Below are positions 1 through 8,344 of a stretch of 34,790 bases of DNA, in pieces; within the stretch, counting starts at the first letter, position 1, and each line of letters begins with the position of its first letter. Where the stretch lies: positions 1-34,790 of the forward strand of contig JBKHJN010000032.1 of NCBI GenBank assembly GCA_046538075.1, given 5' to 3'. Below the pieces are notes generated by a model that ran no database searches, was not told the DNA's origin, and was given only the letters and a program-made list of their open reading frames with translations. This stretch comes from Desulfobacca_B sp046538075 (GTDB taxonomy: Bacteria; Desulfobacterota; Desulfobaccia; Desulfobaccales; Desulfobaccaceae). The translations under genes were made by a program, and so were the position numbers.

Positions 1-78
1 CTACCCGGCTTGCCTGGCCCCCGATCGCCAGTCAGGCCGATAATTAAACTTCCTTATGAAGAGGAAAAGGAGGATTAG
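1..78 (+). CDS. Possible 3' end of an upstream gene (partial)
   Basis: Frame 1 is open from the window edge to a TAG at 76-78, giving a 25-residue tail that ends in a charged stretch (IIKLPYEEEKED). The other two forward frames close earlier, at about 43 and 54. The tail would overlap the acsB ribosome-binding site and stop 3 nt before the acsB start, as in a tightly packed operon. The fragment is too short to name. Another CODH/ACS gene is the obvious guess from position only. Confidence 0.35.
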   Translation, partial: LPGLPGPRSPVRPIIKLPYEEEKED

Positions 79-81
79 GCT

Positions 82-2304
82 GTGTCAAAGATCATTGTAT
101 CTTTAGCTATCCAAGGCGCCCATTCGGTCGTGGACAAATGCGCTGCCAAGTTAGATGAAGCAGTGAAGAAGTATGGGGAAAATCAGGAGATCTCTTTCCC
201 TAACACGGCATATTATCTGCCCATCATTTATTCCTTGATGGGTATTGAAATCAAAACCCTTAAAGATGCCATTCCGGTCATGAAACGGTGCAAAGAGTTG
301 TTGCCCCCAGTACCGGAAGAGAAATTTTATCTACCCTATCTAGGACCGGGATTGGACGCGGGCTTGGCTACTGTATTTGCGGAAGAAATCTTTGAGGCCA
401 TTCGCATCCTGGAACAGCCTGATTTTTACTATTTCGGTGAAGATCTGATCGAAAAAGGCGCTGAGAAAATCTGGGCAGGGCCGGCGGATGACGTCATCAT
501 GCGGAAACGCGGTATTGAGTTCGTGGACGGTTCCGCTCCCGGGTTTGCCGCTATTGTGGGGTCAGCCCCATCGGTGCAGGAAGCGGTTGACCTAGTCCAC
601 GAATACCAGACGAAAAACCTCTATGTCTTTTTAGCGGCCCGGGATATTGAGGGCAAGACCTCGGTGGCCGAGCAGCTTCTGGAAGCAGGTGTACAGATCG
701 GCTGGCCCACCCGGATCGTGCCGTTCGGACCGGAAATCTCCGCCGCGGTCTTTGCGCTGGGATTTGCCTGCCGGGCGGCGTTGTCCTTTGGTGGTTTAAA
801 GAAAGGGCAGGCCTTAAGAAACCTGGTCTATAACAAGGACCGCATCTTTGCCTTTGTCAACCCGGTATCAACTATTTCGGCTGAGTGGGTGGCCAATGCG
901 GCCGGAGCCATCAACTGGGGCTTCCCCACCATTACCAACCAAAACGTCCCCCAGATTTTGGCTACCGGTATTTGTACTTATGAGCACGTGGTCAGCAATG
1001 TTCCGATGAATGAGCTGGCCGCCAAATCCATTGAAGTCCGCGGTCTCAAAGTCACCATTACCGAAGTGCCGGTGCCGGTGTCCTATGGCCCGGCCTTCGA
1101 GGGTGAGCGGGTTCGCAAGGGCGATCTCTACCTGGAGTGCGGCGGCGGCAAGACTCAGGCCGTCGAATGGGTCACCTCCAAACGCATGGAGGAGGTCGAA
1201 GACGGTAAAGTTGAGGTCATTGGCCCGGATGTCAAAGATATCCAGGAAGGCTCCCGCTTGCCCCTGGCGGTGGTGGTGGAAGTAGCCGGTCGAGCCATGC
1301 AGCCCGACTTTGAACCCATCCTGGAACGCCAGATCCACCACCTGGTAAACTATGCCCAGGGTGTGATGCATATCGGGCAGCGGGATATTGCCTGGTATCG
1401 CTTCGGCAAGCCGGCGATCGAAAAGGGCTTTGAACTGAAACATATCGGGGCCCTGCTACATGCCAAGTATCATCAGGACTTCGGAGCTATCTTTGACAAA
1501 TGCCAGATTAAAATCTACACCGAGGAAGACAAGGTCAAAGAGATCACCGAAAAAGCCCGGAAGGTATATGCCGAACGCGATGCCCGGATCGAGGGTATGA
1601 CCGACGAGACTACTGAGACCTACTACTCCTGCACCCTGTGCCAGTCGTTTGCGCCCAGTCACGTCTGCGTGATCAGCCCGGAACGGACCGGCCTGTGTGG
1701 CGCTTATAACTGGATGGACTGCAAGGCTTCTTTTGAGATCAATCCTACCGGCCCCAACCAGCCCATTGAGAAGGGCGAGACCCTGGACGAAAAGTATGGG
1801 CAATGGCAGGGCGTCAACGAGTTCGTTTACAAGGCTTCCCGGCAGGCGGTGGAGCGCTATAACTTCTACAGCATCGTTCATGAACCCATGACCACCTGTG
1901 GCTGTTGCGAGTGCATCGCCGCGGTGCTGCCGATGTGTAACGGCATCATGACGGTGAACCGGGACTATACCGGTGAAACCCCTTGTGGCATGAAGTTCAC
2001 CACCCTGGCGGGGGTGATTGGTGGTGGTCAGGTGACCCCGGGCTTTGTGGGTCACAGCAAATACAACGTCTGCCAGCGGAAGTTTGTTCTTGGAGATGGT
2101 GGCCTGCTGCGAGTGGTGTGGATGCCTACCAGCCTCAAGGAGGAAATCCGGGAACGGTTGCTGAAACGTGGTGAAGAGCTGGGCTATCCCAATCTAATCG
2201 ACATGATTGCCGACGAAACTGTTGGCGTCACTGAAGATGAAATCTATTCCTACCTGGAAGAGAAAGGACACCCGGCCCTAGCTATGGAATCCATTCTGGG
2301 CTAA
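82..2304 (+). CDS. acsB: CO-methylating acetyl-CoA synthase, beta subunit (AcsB)
   Basis: This is the catalytic ACS subunit of the CODH/ACS complex. It condenses CO, a methyl group from the corrinoid protein and CoA into acetyl-CoA, and the reaction is reversible. The A-cluster ligands are visible. C517-x2-C520-x8-C529-x9-C539 would hold the Fe4S4 cubane, and C606-G-C608 is the CGC motif binding the distal nickel. At 740 residues it has the length of bacterial AcsB, including the roughly 300-residue N-terminal CODH-binding region that archaeal CdhC lacks. The start is GTG at 82, preceded by AAGGAGG at 67-73. acsC and acsE follow on the same strand. The family call is very secure. Whether the enzyme runs towards acetyl-CoA synthesis or acetate oxidation cannot be read from sequence. 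Confidence 0.97.
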   Translation: MSKIIVSLAIQGAHSVVDKCAAKLDEAVKKYGENQEISFPNTAYYLPIIYSLMGIEIKTLKDAIPVMKRCKELLPPVPEEKFYLPYLGPGLDAGLATVFAEEIFEAIRILEQPDFYYFGEDLIEKGAEKIWAGPADDVIMRKRGIEFVDGSAPGFAAIVGSAPSVQEAVDLVHEYQTKNLYVFLAARDIEGKTSVAEQLLEAGVQIGWPTRIVPFGPEISAAVFALGFACRAALSFGGLKKGQALRNLVYNKDRIFAFVNPVSTISAEWVANAAGAINWGFPTITNQNVPQILATGICTYEHVVSNVPMNELAAKSIEVRGLKVTITEVPVPVSYGPAFEGERVRKGDLYLECGGGKTQAVEWVTSKRMEEVEDGKVEVIGPDVKDIQEGSRLPLAVVVEVAGRAMQPDFEPILERQIHHLVNYAQGVMHIGQRDIAWYRFGKPAIEKGFELKHIGALLHAKYHQDFGAIFDKCQIKIYTEEDKVKEITEKARKVYAERDARIEGMTDETTETYYSCTLCQSFAPSHVCVISPERTGLCGAYNWMDCKASFEINPTGPNQPIEKGETLDEKYGQWQGVNEFVYKASRQAVERYNFYSIVHEPMTTCGCCECIAAVLPMCNGIMTVNRDYTGETPCGMKFTTLAGVIGGGQVTPGFVGHSKYNVCQRKFVLGDGGLLRVVWMPTSLKEEIRERLLKRGEELGYPNLIDMIADETVGVTEDEIYSYLEEKGHPALAMESILG

Positions 2305-2325
2305 ACCTTGAACTTTAACCCGATG

Positions 2326-2360
2326 ACCGCCCGGCACTGCGCCAGGCCGGGCGGTTGTCT
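2326..2360 (+). terminator. Hairpin after acsB, terminator or attenuator
   Basis: A perfect 10-bp GC-rich stem pairs 2326-2335 with 2346-2355 around a 10-nt loop, 22 nt after the acsB stop. The following TGTCTTAATT is only moderately T-rich. It could therefore be a partial terminator or an mRNA-stabilising 3' structure that sets the acsB:acsC ratio. Confidence 0.6.
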
Positions 2361-2382
2361 TAATTACAGAATTTGTTATAAG
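2355..2382 (+). promoter_or_regulatory. Weak candidate promoter before acsC
   Basis: TTGTCT (2355-2360), a 16-bp spacer and TATAAG (2377-2382) resemble a sigma-70 promoter. The -35 element overlaps the distal arm of the hairpin. This would allow acsC to be transcribed apart from acsB. It is a consensus match only. Confidence 0.25.
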
Positions 2383-2444
2383 GAATAGATTTTTTTAAAT
2401 AACCTTAACTTGATTGTTAGCCATGGATAAGGAGAGACCAAGAT

Positions 2445-3785
2445 ATGGCGTTAACTGGAATTGAAATCTTTAAAATGCTCCCTAAAACCAACTGTAAGGA
2501 ATGCGGCTACCCCACCTGCCTGGCCTTTGCCATGGCCCTGGCTTCGGGCAAGGCGGAGCTGGCGGCCTGTCCTTATGTATCGGAAGAGGCCAAAGAAAAG
2601 CTGGCTGAGGCTTCCGCTCCTCCCATTCGGCCGGTAAAGATTGGCATGAAAGATGCCGAAAAAACCATTGGCGGCGAGCTGGTGATGTTTCGCCACGACA
2701 AGACCTTTTATAACCAGCCGCTTTTGGCTTCCTTGCTGACCACTGACATGAGCAGCAGTGACGTGGATGCCAAAATCGACAAGTTTTCTAAGCTGCAATT
2801 TGAGCGGGTCGGCCTCAATCTGCGACCGGAGATGTTTGCCATCAAAGACGTGAGCGGCGATGCTGGTAAGTTTGCTGACCTGGTCAAGCAGGTAATGGAA
2901 AAAAGCGACGCAGCGATGATGCTCATGAGTGACAAGCCGGATGTCTTGAAGGCTGGAGCTGAGGTAGCCAAGGAACGCCGGCCGGTTCTCTATGCTGCCA
3001 CCCCCCAGAATGCCGAGGACTTTGGCAAGTTGGCCAAAGAATTAGATTTACCCTTGGTTGCCAAGGCCGATAATTACGATGATCTGGCCGGCTTAACTTC
3101 AAAATTAACTGAGATGGGCCTCAAAGATCTGATCCTGGATTCCGGCAGCCGGAACATAAAGGAAGCCTTGCAAGATCAAATCGTTATCCGCCGGGCCCCC
3201 CTAACCGCCAAGTTCAAGCCCTTGGGATTCCCGACCGTGACTTTACCCTGTGAGATGACCGATGATCCCATGAAGGAAACCCTTTACGCCTCGGTCTTCA
3301 TCGCCAAATACGGTGGAATCATTGTCTTGAGAGACTTTGAAGCTGACGCGGTGTTCCCCCTGTTGTTAGAACGCCTCAATATCTATACCGACCCGCAGCG
3401 GCCGATGATCGTCACCGAGGGAATCTATCCGCTGAATAATCCAGATGAGAATTCCCCCATTGTCATTACCACCAATTTTGCCTTGACCTACTTCATCGTC
3501 TCCGGTGAGATTGAGGGTAGCAAAGTACCCACTTGGTTATTGATCATGGACACCGAGGGTTTGTCGGTGATGACCGCCTGGGCCGCAGGTAAGTTCGTCG
3601 GCGATGCGGTTGGCATGTTCGTTAAGAAATGTGGGATTACCGAGCAGGCCAAGACCCGGAAGCTGATTATCCCTGGCTATGCGGCAGCCATTAGCGGAGA
3701 TTTGGAAGAAGAACTGCCAGATTGGGAGATAGTTATCGGTCCGCGGGAAGCGGCCCACATCCCCGCCTTTTTAAAGTCCATGTAA
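2445..3785 (+). CDS. acsC: Corrinoid iron-sulfur protein large subunit (AcsC, CFeSP gamma)
   Basis: This subunit carries the methyl group on a cobamide between AcsE and AcsB. The N-terminus has the Fe4S4 signature C17-x2-C20-x4-C25-x16-C42 (NCKECGYPTC), which reductively reactivates the corrinoid. It is followed by a TIM-barrel-like region and a C-terminal B12-binding part, as known for the family. At 446 residues it is full length. The ATG at 2445 follows GGAGAG at 2431-2436. The partner small subunit AcsD is not in the window: acsC is followed directly by acsE, whereas in Moorella acsC and acsD are neighbours. The archaeal equivalent is CdhE, but the bacterial-type AcsB next door favours the acs naming. 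Confidence 0.95.
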   Translation: MALTGIEIFKMLPKTNCKECGYPTCLAFAMALASGKAELAACPYVSEEAKEKLAEASAPPIRPVKIGMKDAEKTIGGELVMFRHDKTFYNQPLLASLLTTDMSSSDVDAKIDKFSKLQFERVGLNLRPEMFAIKDVSGDAGKFADLVKQVMEKSDAAMMLMSDKPDVLKAGAEVAKERRPVLYAATPQNAEDFGKLAKELDLPLVAKADNYDDLAGLTSKLTEMGLKDLILDSGSRNIKEALQDQIVIRRAPLTAKFKPLGFPTVTLPCEMTDDPMKETLYASVFIAKYGGIIVLRDFEADAVFPLLLERLNIYTDPQRPMIVTEGIYPLNNPDENSPIVITTNFALTYFIVSGEIEGSKVPTWLLIMDTEGLSVMTAWAAGKFVGDAVGMFVKKCGITEQAKTRKLIIPGYAAAISGDLEEELPDWEIVIGPREAAHIPAFLKSM

Positions 3786-3818
3786 AATGCTCAACAGCGT
3801 AAAGGGGGACCATTAATT

Positions 3819-3838
3819 AGGAGGCTTTCCGGCCTCCT
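3819..3838 (+). terminator. Short hairpin between acsC and acsE
   Basis: A 7-bp stem (AGGAGGC at 3819-3825 with GCCTCCT at 3832-3838) closes a 6-nt loop, with no T-tract after it. It is more likely a processing or attenuation structure than a full terminator, because acsE lies only 30 nt downstream. Confidence 0.4.
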
Positions 3839-3868
3839 GCAATTATTCTCCACAGAAAGGAGAGAAAT

Positions 3869-4762
3869 ATGACTCAGCGTCTGATCCGCATCGGGGAAAA
3901 CCTTAATGTGGTGACCAAACGATACGGCGAGGCGATGAAGAATCGGGATAAGAAACCTATCCAGGAACTGGTCGAGGCTGAGGCCGCGAAGGGAATTGAT
4001 TATATTGATGCTAATATCGGCCCGGCCCGAAAAGGGGGAGAAGAGTTAATGACCTGGATCGTCCAGACGGTCCAGGAGGTAGTCCCTGATATTCCTTTGG
4101 CTCTCGATACTTCTAACATCGCTGCCATGGAAGCCGGTCTTAAAGTGCACAAGGGCAAAGCACTGATCAACTCCATCATGGCCCGCCCGGAGCGCATGGA
4201 CGGCATGATGCCGTTGGTCAGAAAATATAATGCCTATATGATCGGCCTGCTCTGGGGTCCCGAGGGCATGCCCCGGGATGAGCACGAACGAGGGATGCTG
4301 ACCGCCGATATCCTGGCTAAAGCCGCCGAGTATGATATCCAAAATGAGGATATCTGGTTCGATCCGATCGTGGCCCCTTTGAACATCCAGCAACAGCAAT
4401 TGGTCGCCAACCTGGAGTTTATGAAAATGCTGCCGGATATGGCTCCCGGCTCTTTATCCACCTGCGGTCTATCCAATGCCAGCAATGGCGTCCCTGACCC
4501 TCTGCGGCCGATCATCAACCGGACCTACATCGTCATGTTGCAGCGTTACGGAATGTATTCGGCTATTGTCGATTATGAGGACGATGAACTGGCCGCCCTC
4601 ACCTCCGGGCAACGTCCGGAGGCGGTAGAGGCGATTTATAAAGCCATGGATGGGGAGCCGCTCAAAGTGGCGGATTACCCCCAGGACATCCAATATTACA
4701 TCAAAACCGTCCGTTGTATTATGGGGACGTCGTTGTTTTCCGATTCCTGGTTGGAAATTTAA
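3869..4762 (+). CDS. acsE: Methyltetrahydrofolate:corrinoid iron-sulfur protein methyltransferase (AcsE)
   Basis: This enzyme transfers the methyl group of 5-methyl-tetrahydrofolate to Co(I) of the CFeSP. The protein is a single pterin-binding TIM barrel of 297 residues, somewhat longer than the roughly 262 of the Moorella enzyme. Family landmarks are the N-terminal IGENLN, the DANIGP strand, LALDTSN, and GLSN ending at N203. N203 matches the asparagine that contacts the N5 region of the folate in the characterised methyltransferase. The ATG at 3869 follows a clear AAGGAGAG. A strong terminator begins 26 nt after the stop, so acsE closes the unit. Other pterin methyltransferases such as MtrH share the fold, but position after acsC makes AcsE the secure choice. 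Confidence 0.93.
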   Translation: MTQRLIRIGENLNVVTKRYGEAMKNRDKKPIQELVEAEAAKGIDYIDANIGPARKGGEELMTWIVQTVQEVVPDIPLALDTSNIAAMEAGLKVHKGKALINSIMARPERMDGMMPLVRKYNAYMIGLLWGPEGMPRDEHERGMLTADILAKAAEYDIQNEDIWFDPIVAPLNIQQQQLVANLEFMKMLPDMAPGSLSTCGLSNASNGVPDPLRPIINRTYIVMLQRYGMYSAIVDYEDDELAALTSGQRPEAVEAIYKAMDGEPLKVADYPQDIQYYIKTVRCIMGTSLFSDSWLEI

Positions 4763-4788
4763 CCATCTCCAGGTGCTTAAAAACTATT

Positions 4789-4815
4789 AGGGAGGGTCCA
4801 ACCCTCCCTTTTTTT
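4789..4815 (+). terminator. Rho-independent terminator of the acs unit
   Basis: A perfect 9-bp stem (AGGGAGGGT at 4789-4797 with ACCCTCCCT at 4801-4809) closes a 3-nt loop and runs straight into seven T residues (4809-4815). It is a textbook intrinsic terminator. Confidence 0.93.
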
Positions 4816-4820
4816 GTTGT

Positions 4821-4841
4821 AATCACCGATTTTCGGTGATT
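4821..4841. repeat. Perfect 9-bp inverted repeat after the acs terminator
   Basis: AATCACCGA (4821-4829) and TCGGTGATT (4833-4841) flank a 3-nt loop. It lies 5 nt after the terminator T-tract and between convergent genes. On neither strand is it followed by a real T-tract, so it may be a back-up terminator or a 3'-end stabiliser. Confidence 0.5.
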
Positions 4842-4894
4842 GGTTTCTTAACCATTGGCATAATCGAACTTTGGAGCCTTAAACTAGCACCAAT

Positions 4895-5362
4895 TTAGGA
4901 GATCGCTGCCAAGGCTAAGGCTACCGCTTCCTGGGGGCTGCGGGCCGGTCTTAACCCGGGTAACTCCCAGTCCACCTCCAGGGTGATCACCGCTTTGCCC
5001 AATTTAAGGGCAATGGCCGCTTCCGAGACCGTGCCATAGCTGCCGTCCACCGCAATCAGGGCATCGGCGCTATGGGCCAAAAGCACATTGCGGGCATGAC
5101 CGAGATCGGTGACGATCGAATAGGTCAGAAAGGGATTGGCCGCCTGGCGGTCCGGACCCGGGAGGATGCCGATGCTGATGCCGCCCGCTTCCTGAACTCC
5201 CCGGGCCGCGGCGGCCATGACCCCGCCCAGCCCGCCACAGAGCAGAATGCCGCCCTGACGGGCAATTTCCCGGCCGACTTCACAAGCCATCGCTGCTACT
5301 CCAGGGGCGACGCGGCCGCCGCCGATCACTGCCAAATAAGCTTTAGGAGCCGGTTTCGACAT
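4895..5362 (-). CDS. TIGR00725-like protein of the LOG/SLOG superfamily
   Basis: This is a small Rossmann-like protein of 155 residues, with an N-terminal AVIGGG strand, a GGLGGVM nucleotide-binding-like turn and a GSYGTVSE motif near the C-terminal third. These resemble the PGGxGTxxE region of LOG-type (cytokinin-activating, formerly 'lysine decarboxylase') proteins. LOG enzymes cleave nucleoside monophosphates, but the TIGR00725 branch has no settled function that I know. I chose the ATG at 5362 because GAAGG precedes it and family homology begins there. The frame extends to 5467, but that extra part would overlap the divergent M48 gene and looks unrelated. Terminators of the acs unit lie beyond its 3' end. 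Confidence 0.75.
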   Translation of the reverse strand: MSKPAPKAYLAVIGGGRVAPGVAAMACEVGREIARQGGILLCGGLGGVMAAAARGVQEAGGISIGILPGPDRQAANPFLTYSIVTDLGHARNVLLAHSADALIAVDGSYGTVSEAAIALKLGKAVITLEVDWELPGLRPARSPQEAVALALAAIS

Positions 5363-5419
5363 GCCTTCAACAAAACACAATCTGAACTTCGGGTCAAGGA
5401 TTTTGTCTGTTGCCCTTTC

Positions 5420-5448
5420 TTGACAACCCTGGGCTGAGAGATTAAAGT
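5420..5448 (+). promoter_or_regulatory. Sigma-70 promoter for the M48 protease gene
   Basis: A perfect TTGACA (5420-5425), a 17-bp spacer and TAAAGT (5443-5448) lie directly before the ATG at 5455. The predicted transcription start would fall at or within a few bases of that ATG, implying a leaderless or near-leaderless message. Confidence 0.55.
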
Positions 5449-5454
5449 TAATGC

Positions 5455-6375
5455 ATGGTTGCGTCAAGAATCAGGACCATCAAGGTAATCTTGGCCATGG
5501 GGCTGGTCGTGCTGCTCTTGGCAATGGCGGCCTGCGCCCGCGCCCCCTATACCGGACGGCGGCAACTGCTGTTAACCTCGGAGTCCCAGGAGAAGGCTTT
5601 AGGGTACCAGGCCTTTCAGGATATCTCGCGCGAGTACAAGCCATGTCAGAATCCCGAGATCAATGCCTTGGTGCAAAAGGTCGGACAACGTATTGCCCGG
5701 GCCGCGGCGCGGCCAGATTTTCGCTGGGAATTTCAGGTTTTTCAGGACGATGAGATGGCCAATGCCTTTTGCCTGCCCGGTGGCAAAATCGGGGTATTCA
5801 CCGGCATTCTGAAATATACCAAGGATGAGGCTGGAATGGCTACGGTGCTGGCCCATGAATCAGCCCACGCCATTCTGCGCCACTCCGGCGAACGATTAAG
5901 CCAATCACTGTTGATGCAATTAGGCGGCATCGGCTTGAACGTGGCCCTGCAGGGCAAGAGTCCCTATCTAAGCGACGCCATTTTACAGGCTTATGGCCTG
6001 GGGGCCACCGTAGGGGTGCTTCTTCCTTACAGCCGGACCCAGGAGTATGAAGCCGATCGGGTGGGGTTGATTCTGATGGCCAAAGCCGGCTATGATCCGG
6101 CCCAGGCTTTGAAATTCTGGGAACGCATGCTGGCTGCCAAAAAAGATGAGCCGCGGCCGCCGCAATTACTGTCCACCCATCCCACTGACGCCGACCGCAT
6201 CCGGGAGATCAAACGGCTGCTTCCCGAAGCTCAGCGTTACTACCGCCCCCAGGAACAGGCCTCTGCGGTGCCGCCAAGTGAGCCCAAGAAACCTTTAAAT
6301 CTGCGGCGGCGGTATCCCCCACTTATTCCCTTCTCAACCCCCTGGTCCCAGCATCGCAGCTATCGTCTCCGTTAA
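5455..6375 (+). CDS. M48-family metalloprotease lipoprotein
   Basis: This is a periplasmic, probably outer-membrane-anchored zinc protease of the BepA/LoiP/YcaL kind, which act in outer-membrane protein quality control. The first 26 residues are a lipoprotein signal peptide with R and K in the n-region, a hydrophobic core, and MAAC with the lipidated cysteine at C27. The catalytic HESAH is at 134-138 (zinc ligands H134 and H138, base E135). The third-ligand motif EYEAD is at 197-201. The C-terminal 60 residues are Pro/Arg-rich with no TPR repeats, so it is shorter than BepA. No good Shine-Dalgarno precedes the ATG at 5455. The alternative ATG at 5497 would remove the charged part of the signal peptide. 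Confidence 0.88.
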   Translation: MVASRIRTIKVILAMGLVVLLLAMAACARAPYTGRRQLLLTSESQEKALGYQAFQDISREYKPCQNPEINALVQKVGQRIARAAARPDFRWEFQVFQDDEMANAFCLPGGKIGVFTGILKYTKDEAGMATVLAHESAHAILRHSGERLSQSLLMQLGGIGLNVALQGKSPYLSDAILQAYGLGATVGVLLPYSRTQEYEADRVGLILMAKAGYDPAQALKFWERMLAAKKDEPRPPQLLSTHPTDADRIREIKRLLPEAQRYYRPQEQASAVPPSEPKKPLNLRRRYPPLIPFSTPWSQHRSYRLR

Positions 6376-6384
6376 ACCTGGGCC

Positions 6385-8328
6385 TCAACTGCCCTGCCGC
6401 AGCCGCCGGGAGTCCCCCACCCGGACCGTGACCCGGGCCGCGTCGAAGTATTCCAGCAAGGGAATGGTATATTTGCGGCTGGTATTAGTTAAGTCCTTGA
6501 ACTGCGGCACGCTGATCTCGCCTTGGTCTTTAAGATAGTCCACCAGGGTATTTTTGAGGCCTGCCATGGTTTGCTGGTGGAAAAACAGGTCTTCCTTGAC
6601 TTTAACCAGCTGGCCCTGGGCCACTAATAGATTGATTAACTCCTGGGCGCGGGACTTATCGGTATTTAGGGCAGCCAGGGTATCTTTAAAGGTTGGGGGA
6701 GTCAGGCCGCCTTGGCGATAAAGTTCCTCCAGGCGTTTGAGCAAACTCTCCTGCTCGCCGCCCAGGACAATGCGATGACTGGCCTGGCGCACCAGTTCCC
6801 GATCAATCACCACCTGCTGCTGGTGTTCCAAGTTTTGCAAAAGATAGTTAAAGAGCCGGACGTCCATGGCCGGCGGTAATTTCCGGCGCAGTTCTTCCTT
6901 AGCCAGCCCCATTTTTAAAGGCTGCCGCTGGTGAAAATCAGACAACTGTTGGCGAATCTGATCCTGGAGCTCCTGAATCCAGCTGGCCAGGATAAACCGC
7001 TGATTTTCCTCATCATAACCGACAATCTGGCCAGCTTCGGCCAGCTGGCGGAGTCTGTCGGTCAGAGTCTGGGGATCAAGGTTGAGCAGTTGGAGCAGTT
7101 CCTGGGCCGAGCGGCCGCCAACCCCGGCTTCCTGGATGTGAAAGCGCAGCTGATCGGCCTCCGAGCCGGTTTCCAGCAGAGCCAAGCCTTCCAGCACTGC
7201 AGGCTGCAGCCGGCGGTGGTTAGGAGGGCGGATATGCAGAATTTGGCCTCCCCCCAGGGTAAGCGCCGGCGACAAGCGCCGGATTACCAGGCGATCGCCA
7301 GGTTTAAGCGCCAGGGGCTGCGACAGCCGGAATTGGACATAGCCGCTTTCCCCTGGTTTTAATTCATCCTGGGAGAGGATGATTATCTGCGCCGGCTGTT
7401 CCTCAGTACCGGTATGGAGCCGGACTCGTTGCCGATTTTTCAAGGGCTGCGGCGCACTGCGCAGGACTTCCAGACGGGCATCCAGACGCCGGCTGGGCAG
7501 CAGGGAATCGAGGCTGGCTACTACCATCCCCCGCTCCAGGGTTGATTTTTCTAACCCCTGGAGATTGACCGCGGTCCGCGCTCCCGCCCGAGTCTCTGCC
7601 ACATTGGCCCCATGGACCTGCAGATTGCGGACTCGGGCTTTAAGGCCCGGTGGGTAAACCATGACCATCTCTCCGACCCGCAGCACTCCGGAAATGGCGG
7701 TTCCGGTGACCACGGTGCCAAAACCCTTGATGGTAAACACCCGATCGATGGGCAACCGAAAGGTCCCGGTCCCTGGTCTGGATCCTACGGTATGGCTCAA
7801 CCGGACCAGAGCCGCCAGCAATTCCTCCTGACCGGCGCCCGTAACTGCCGAAAACCGCACAATAGGAGCCGCTTCCAGAAAGGTGCCGCGTAAAAATTCC
7901 CGCACCTCCTCCTCCACCAGCTCCAGCCATTCCTCCTCCACCAAGTCGGTTTTGGTCAACACCACCAACCCTTGTTTGACCTTCAGCAACTGGCAGATCT
8001 CCAAGTGTTCCCGGGTCTGGGGCATGACCCCCTCATCGGCGGCGATAATCAGGGCCACCAGGTCTATGCCGGTGGCCCCGGCCACCATATGCCGGACAAA
8101 GCGCTCGTGCCCCGGGACATCAACGATGCCCAGGCGTTGACCATTGGGCAAAGTCAGGGAAGCAAATCCTAACTCAATGGTAATGCCGCGCCGCTTCTCT
8201 TCCTTGAGGCGGTCGGTATCTACCCCGGTTAGGGCTTTGATCAACGCGGTTTTGCCATGATCAATATGCCCGGCAGTGCCCAGGATAATGGGATGCAAGA
8301 CCGCATCTGTTGCTGTCCGGCTGGTCAT
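6385..8328 (-). CDS. selB: Selenocysteine-specific translation elongation factor SelB
   Basis: SelB delivers Sec-tRNA to in-frame UGA codons by binding GTP, the tRNA and the SECIS hairpin of the mRNA. The GTPase motifs are visible: G1 GTAGHIDHGKT at residues 17-27, GITIELGFA, DVPGHE and TKTD. Beta-barrel domains II and III follow to about residue 370. The C-terminal 270 residues are the winged-helix array that binds SECIS, with little similarity to EF-Tu. The length of 647 is normal. It is the last gene of a co-directional run, 16 nt after rng, and has no clear Shine-Dalgarno of its own, which suggests translational coupling. selA, selC, selD and an obvious selenoprotein gene are not in the window. 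Confidence 0.95.
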   Translation of the reverse strand: MTSRTATDAVLHPIILGTAGHIDHGKTALIKALTGVDTDRLKEEKRRGITIELGFASLTLPNGQRLGIVDVPGHERFVRHMVAGATGIDLVALIIAADEGVMPQTREHLEICQLLKVKQGLVVLTKTDLVEEEWLELVEEEVREFLRGTFLEAAPIVRFSAVTGAGQEELLAALVRLSHTVGSRPGTGTFRLPIDRVFTIKGFGTVVTGTAISGVLRVGEMVMVYPPGLKARVRNLQVHGANVAETRAGARTAVNLQGLEKSTLERGMVVASLDSLLPSRRLDARLEVLRSAPQPLKNRQRVRLHTGTEEQPAQIIILSQDELKPGESGYVQFRLSQPLALKPGDRLVIRRLSPALTLGGGQILHIRPPNHRRLQPAVLEGLALLETGSEADQLRFHIQEAGVGGRSAQELLQLLNLDPQTLTDRLRQLAEAGQIVGYDEENQRFILASWIQELQDQIRQQLSDFHQRQPLKMGLAKEELRRKLPPAMDVRLFNYLLQNLEHQQQVVIDRELVRQASHRIVLGGEQESLLKRLEELYRQGGLTPPTFKDTLAALNTDKSRAQELINLLVAQGQLVKVKEDLFFHQQTMAGLKNTLVDYLKDQGEISVPQFKDLTNTSRKYTIPLLEYFDAARVTVRVGDSRRLRQGS

Positions 8329-8344
8329 TGACTTATTCAGGAAA

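Noticed and set aside
868..2055. Long minus-strand frames opposite acsB (868-1443 and 1456-2055)
   Set aside because: They lie antisense to a gene with unmistakable A-cluster motifs and show no family features or ribosome-binding sites. They are GC-driven shadows.
1621..2304. In-frame UGA selenocysteine codons in genes of this window, suggested by selB
   Set aside because: No gene is interrupted by a UGA with continuing homology. All recognised proteins end at their usual length.
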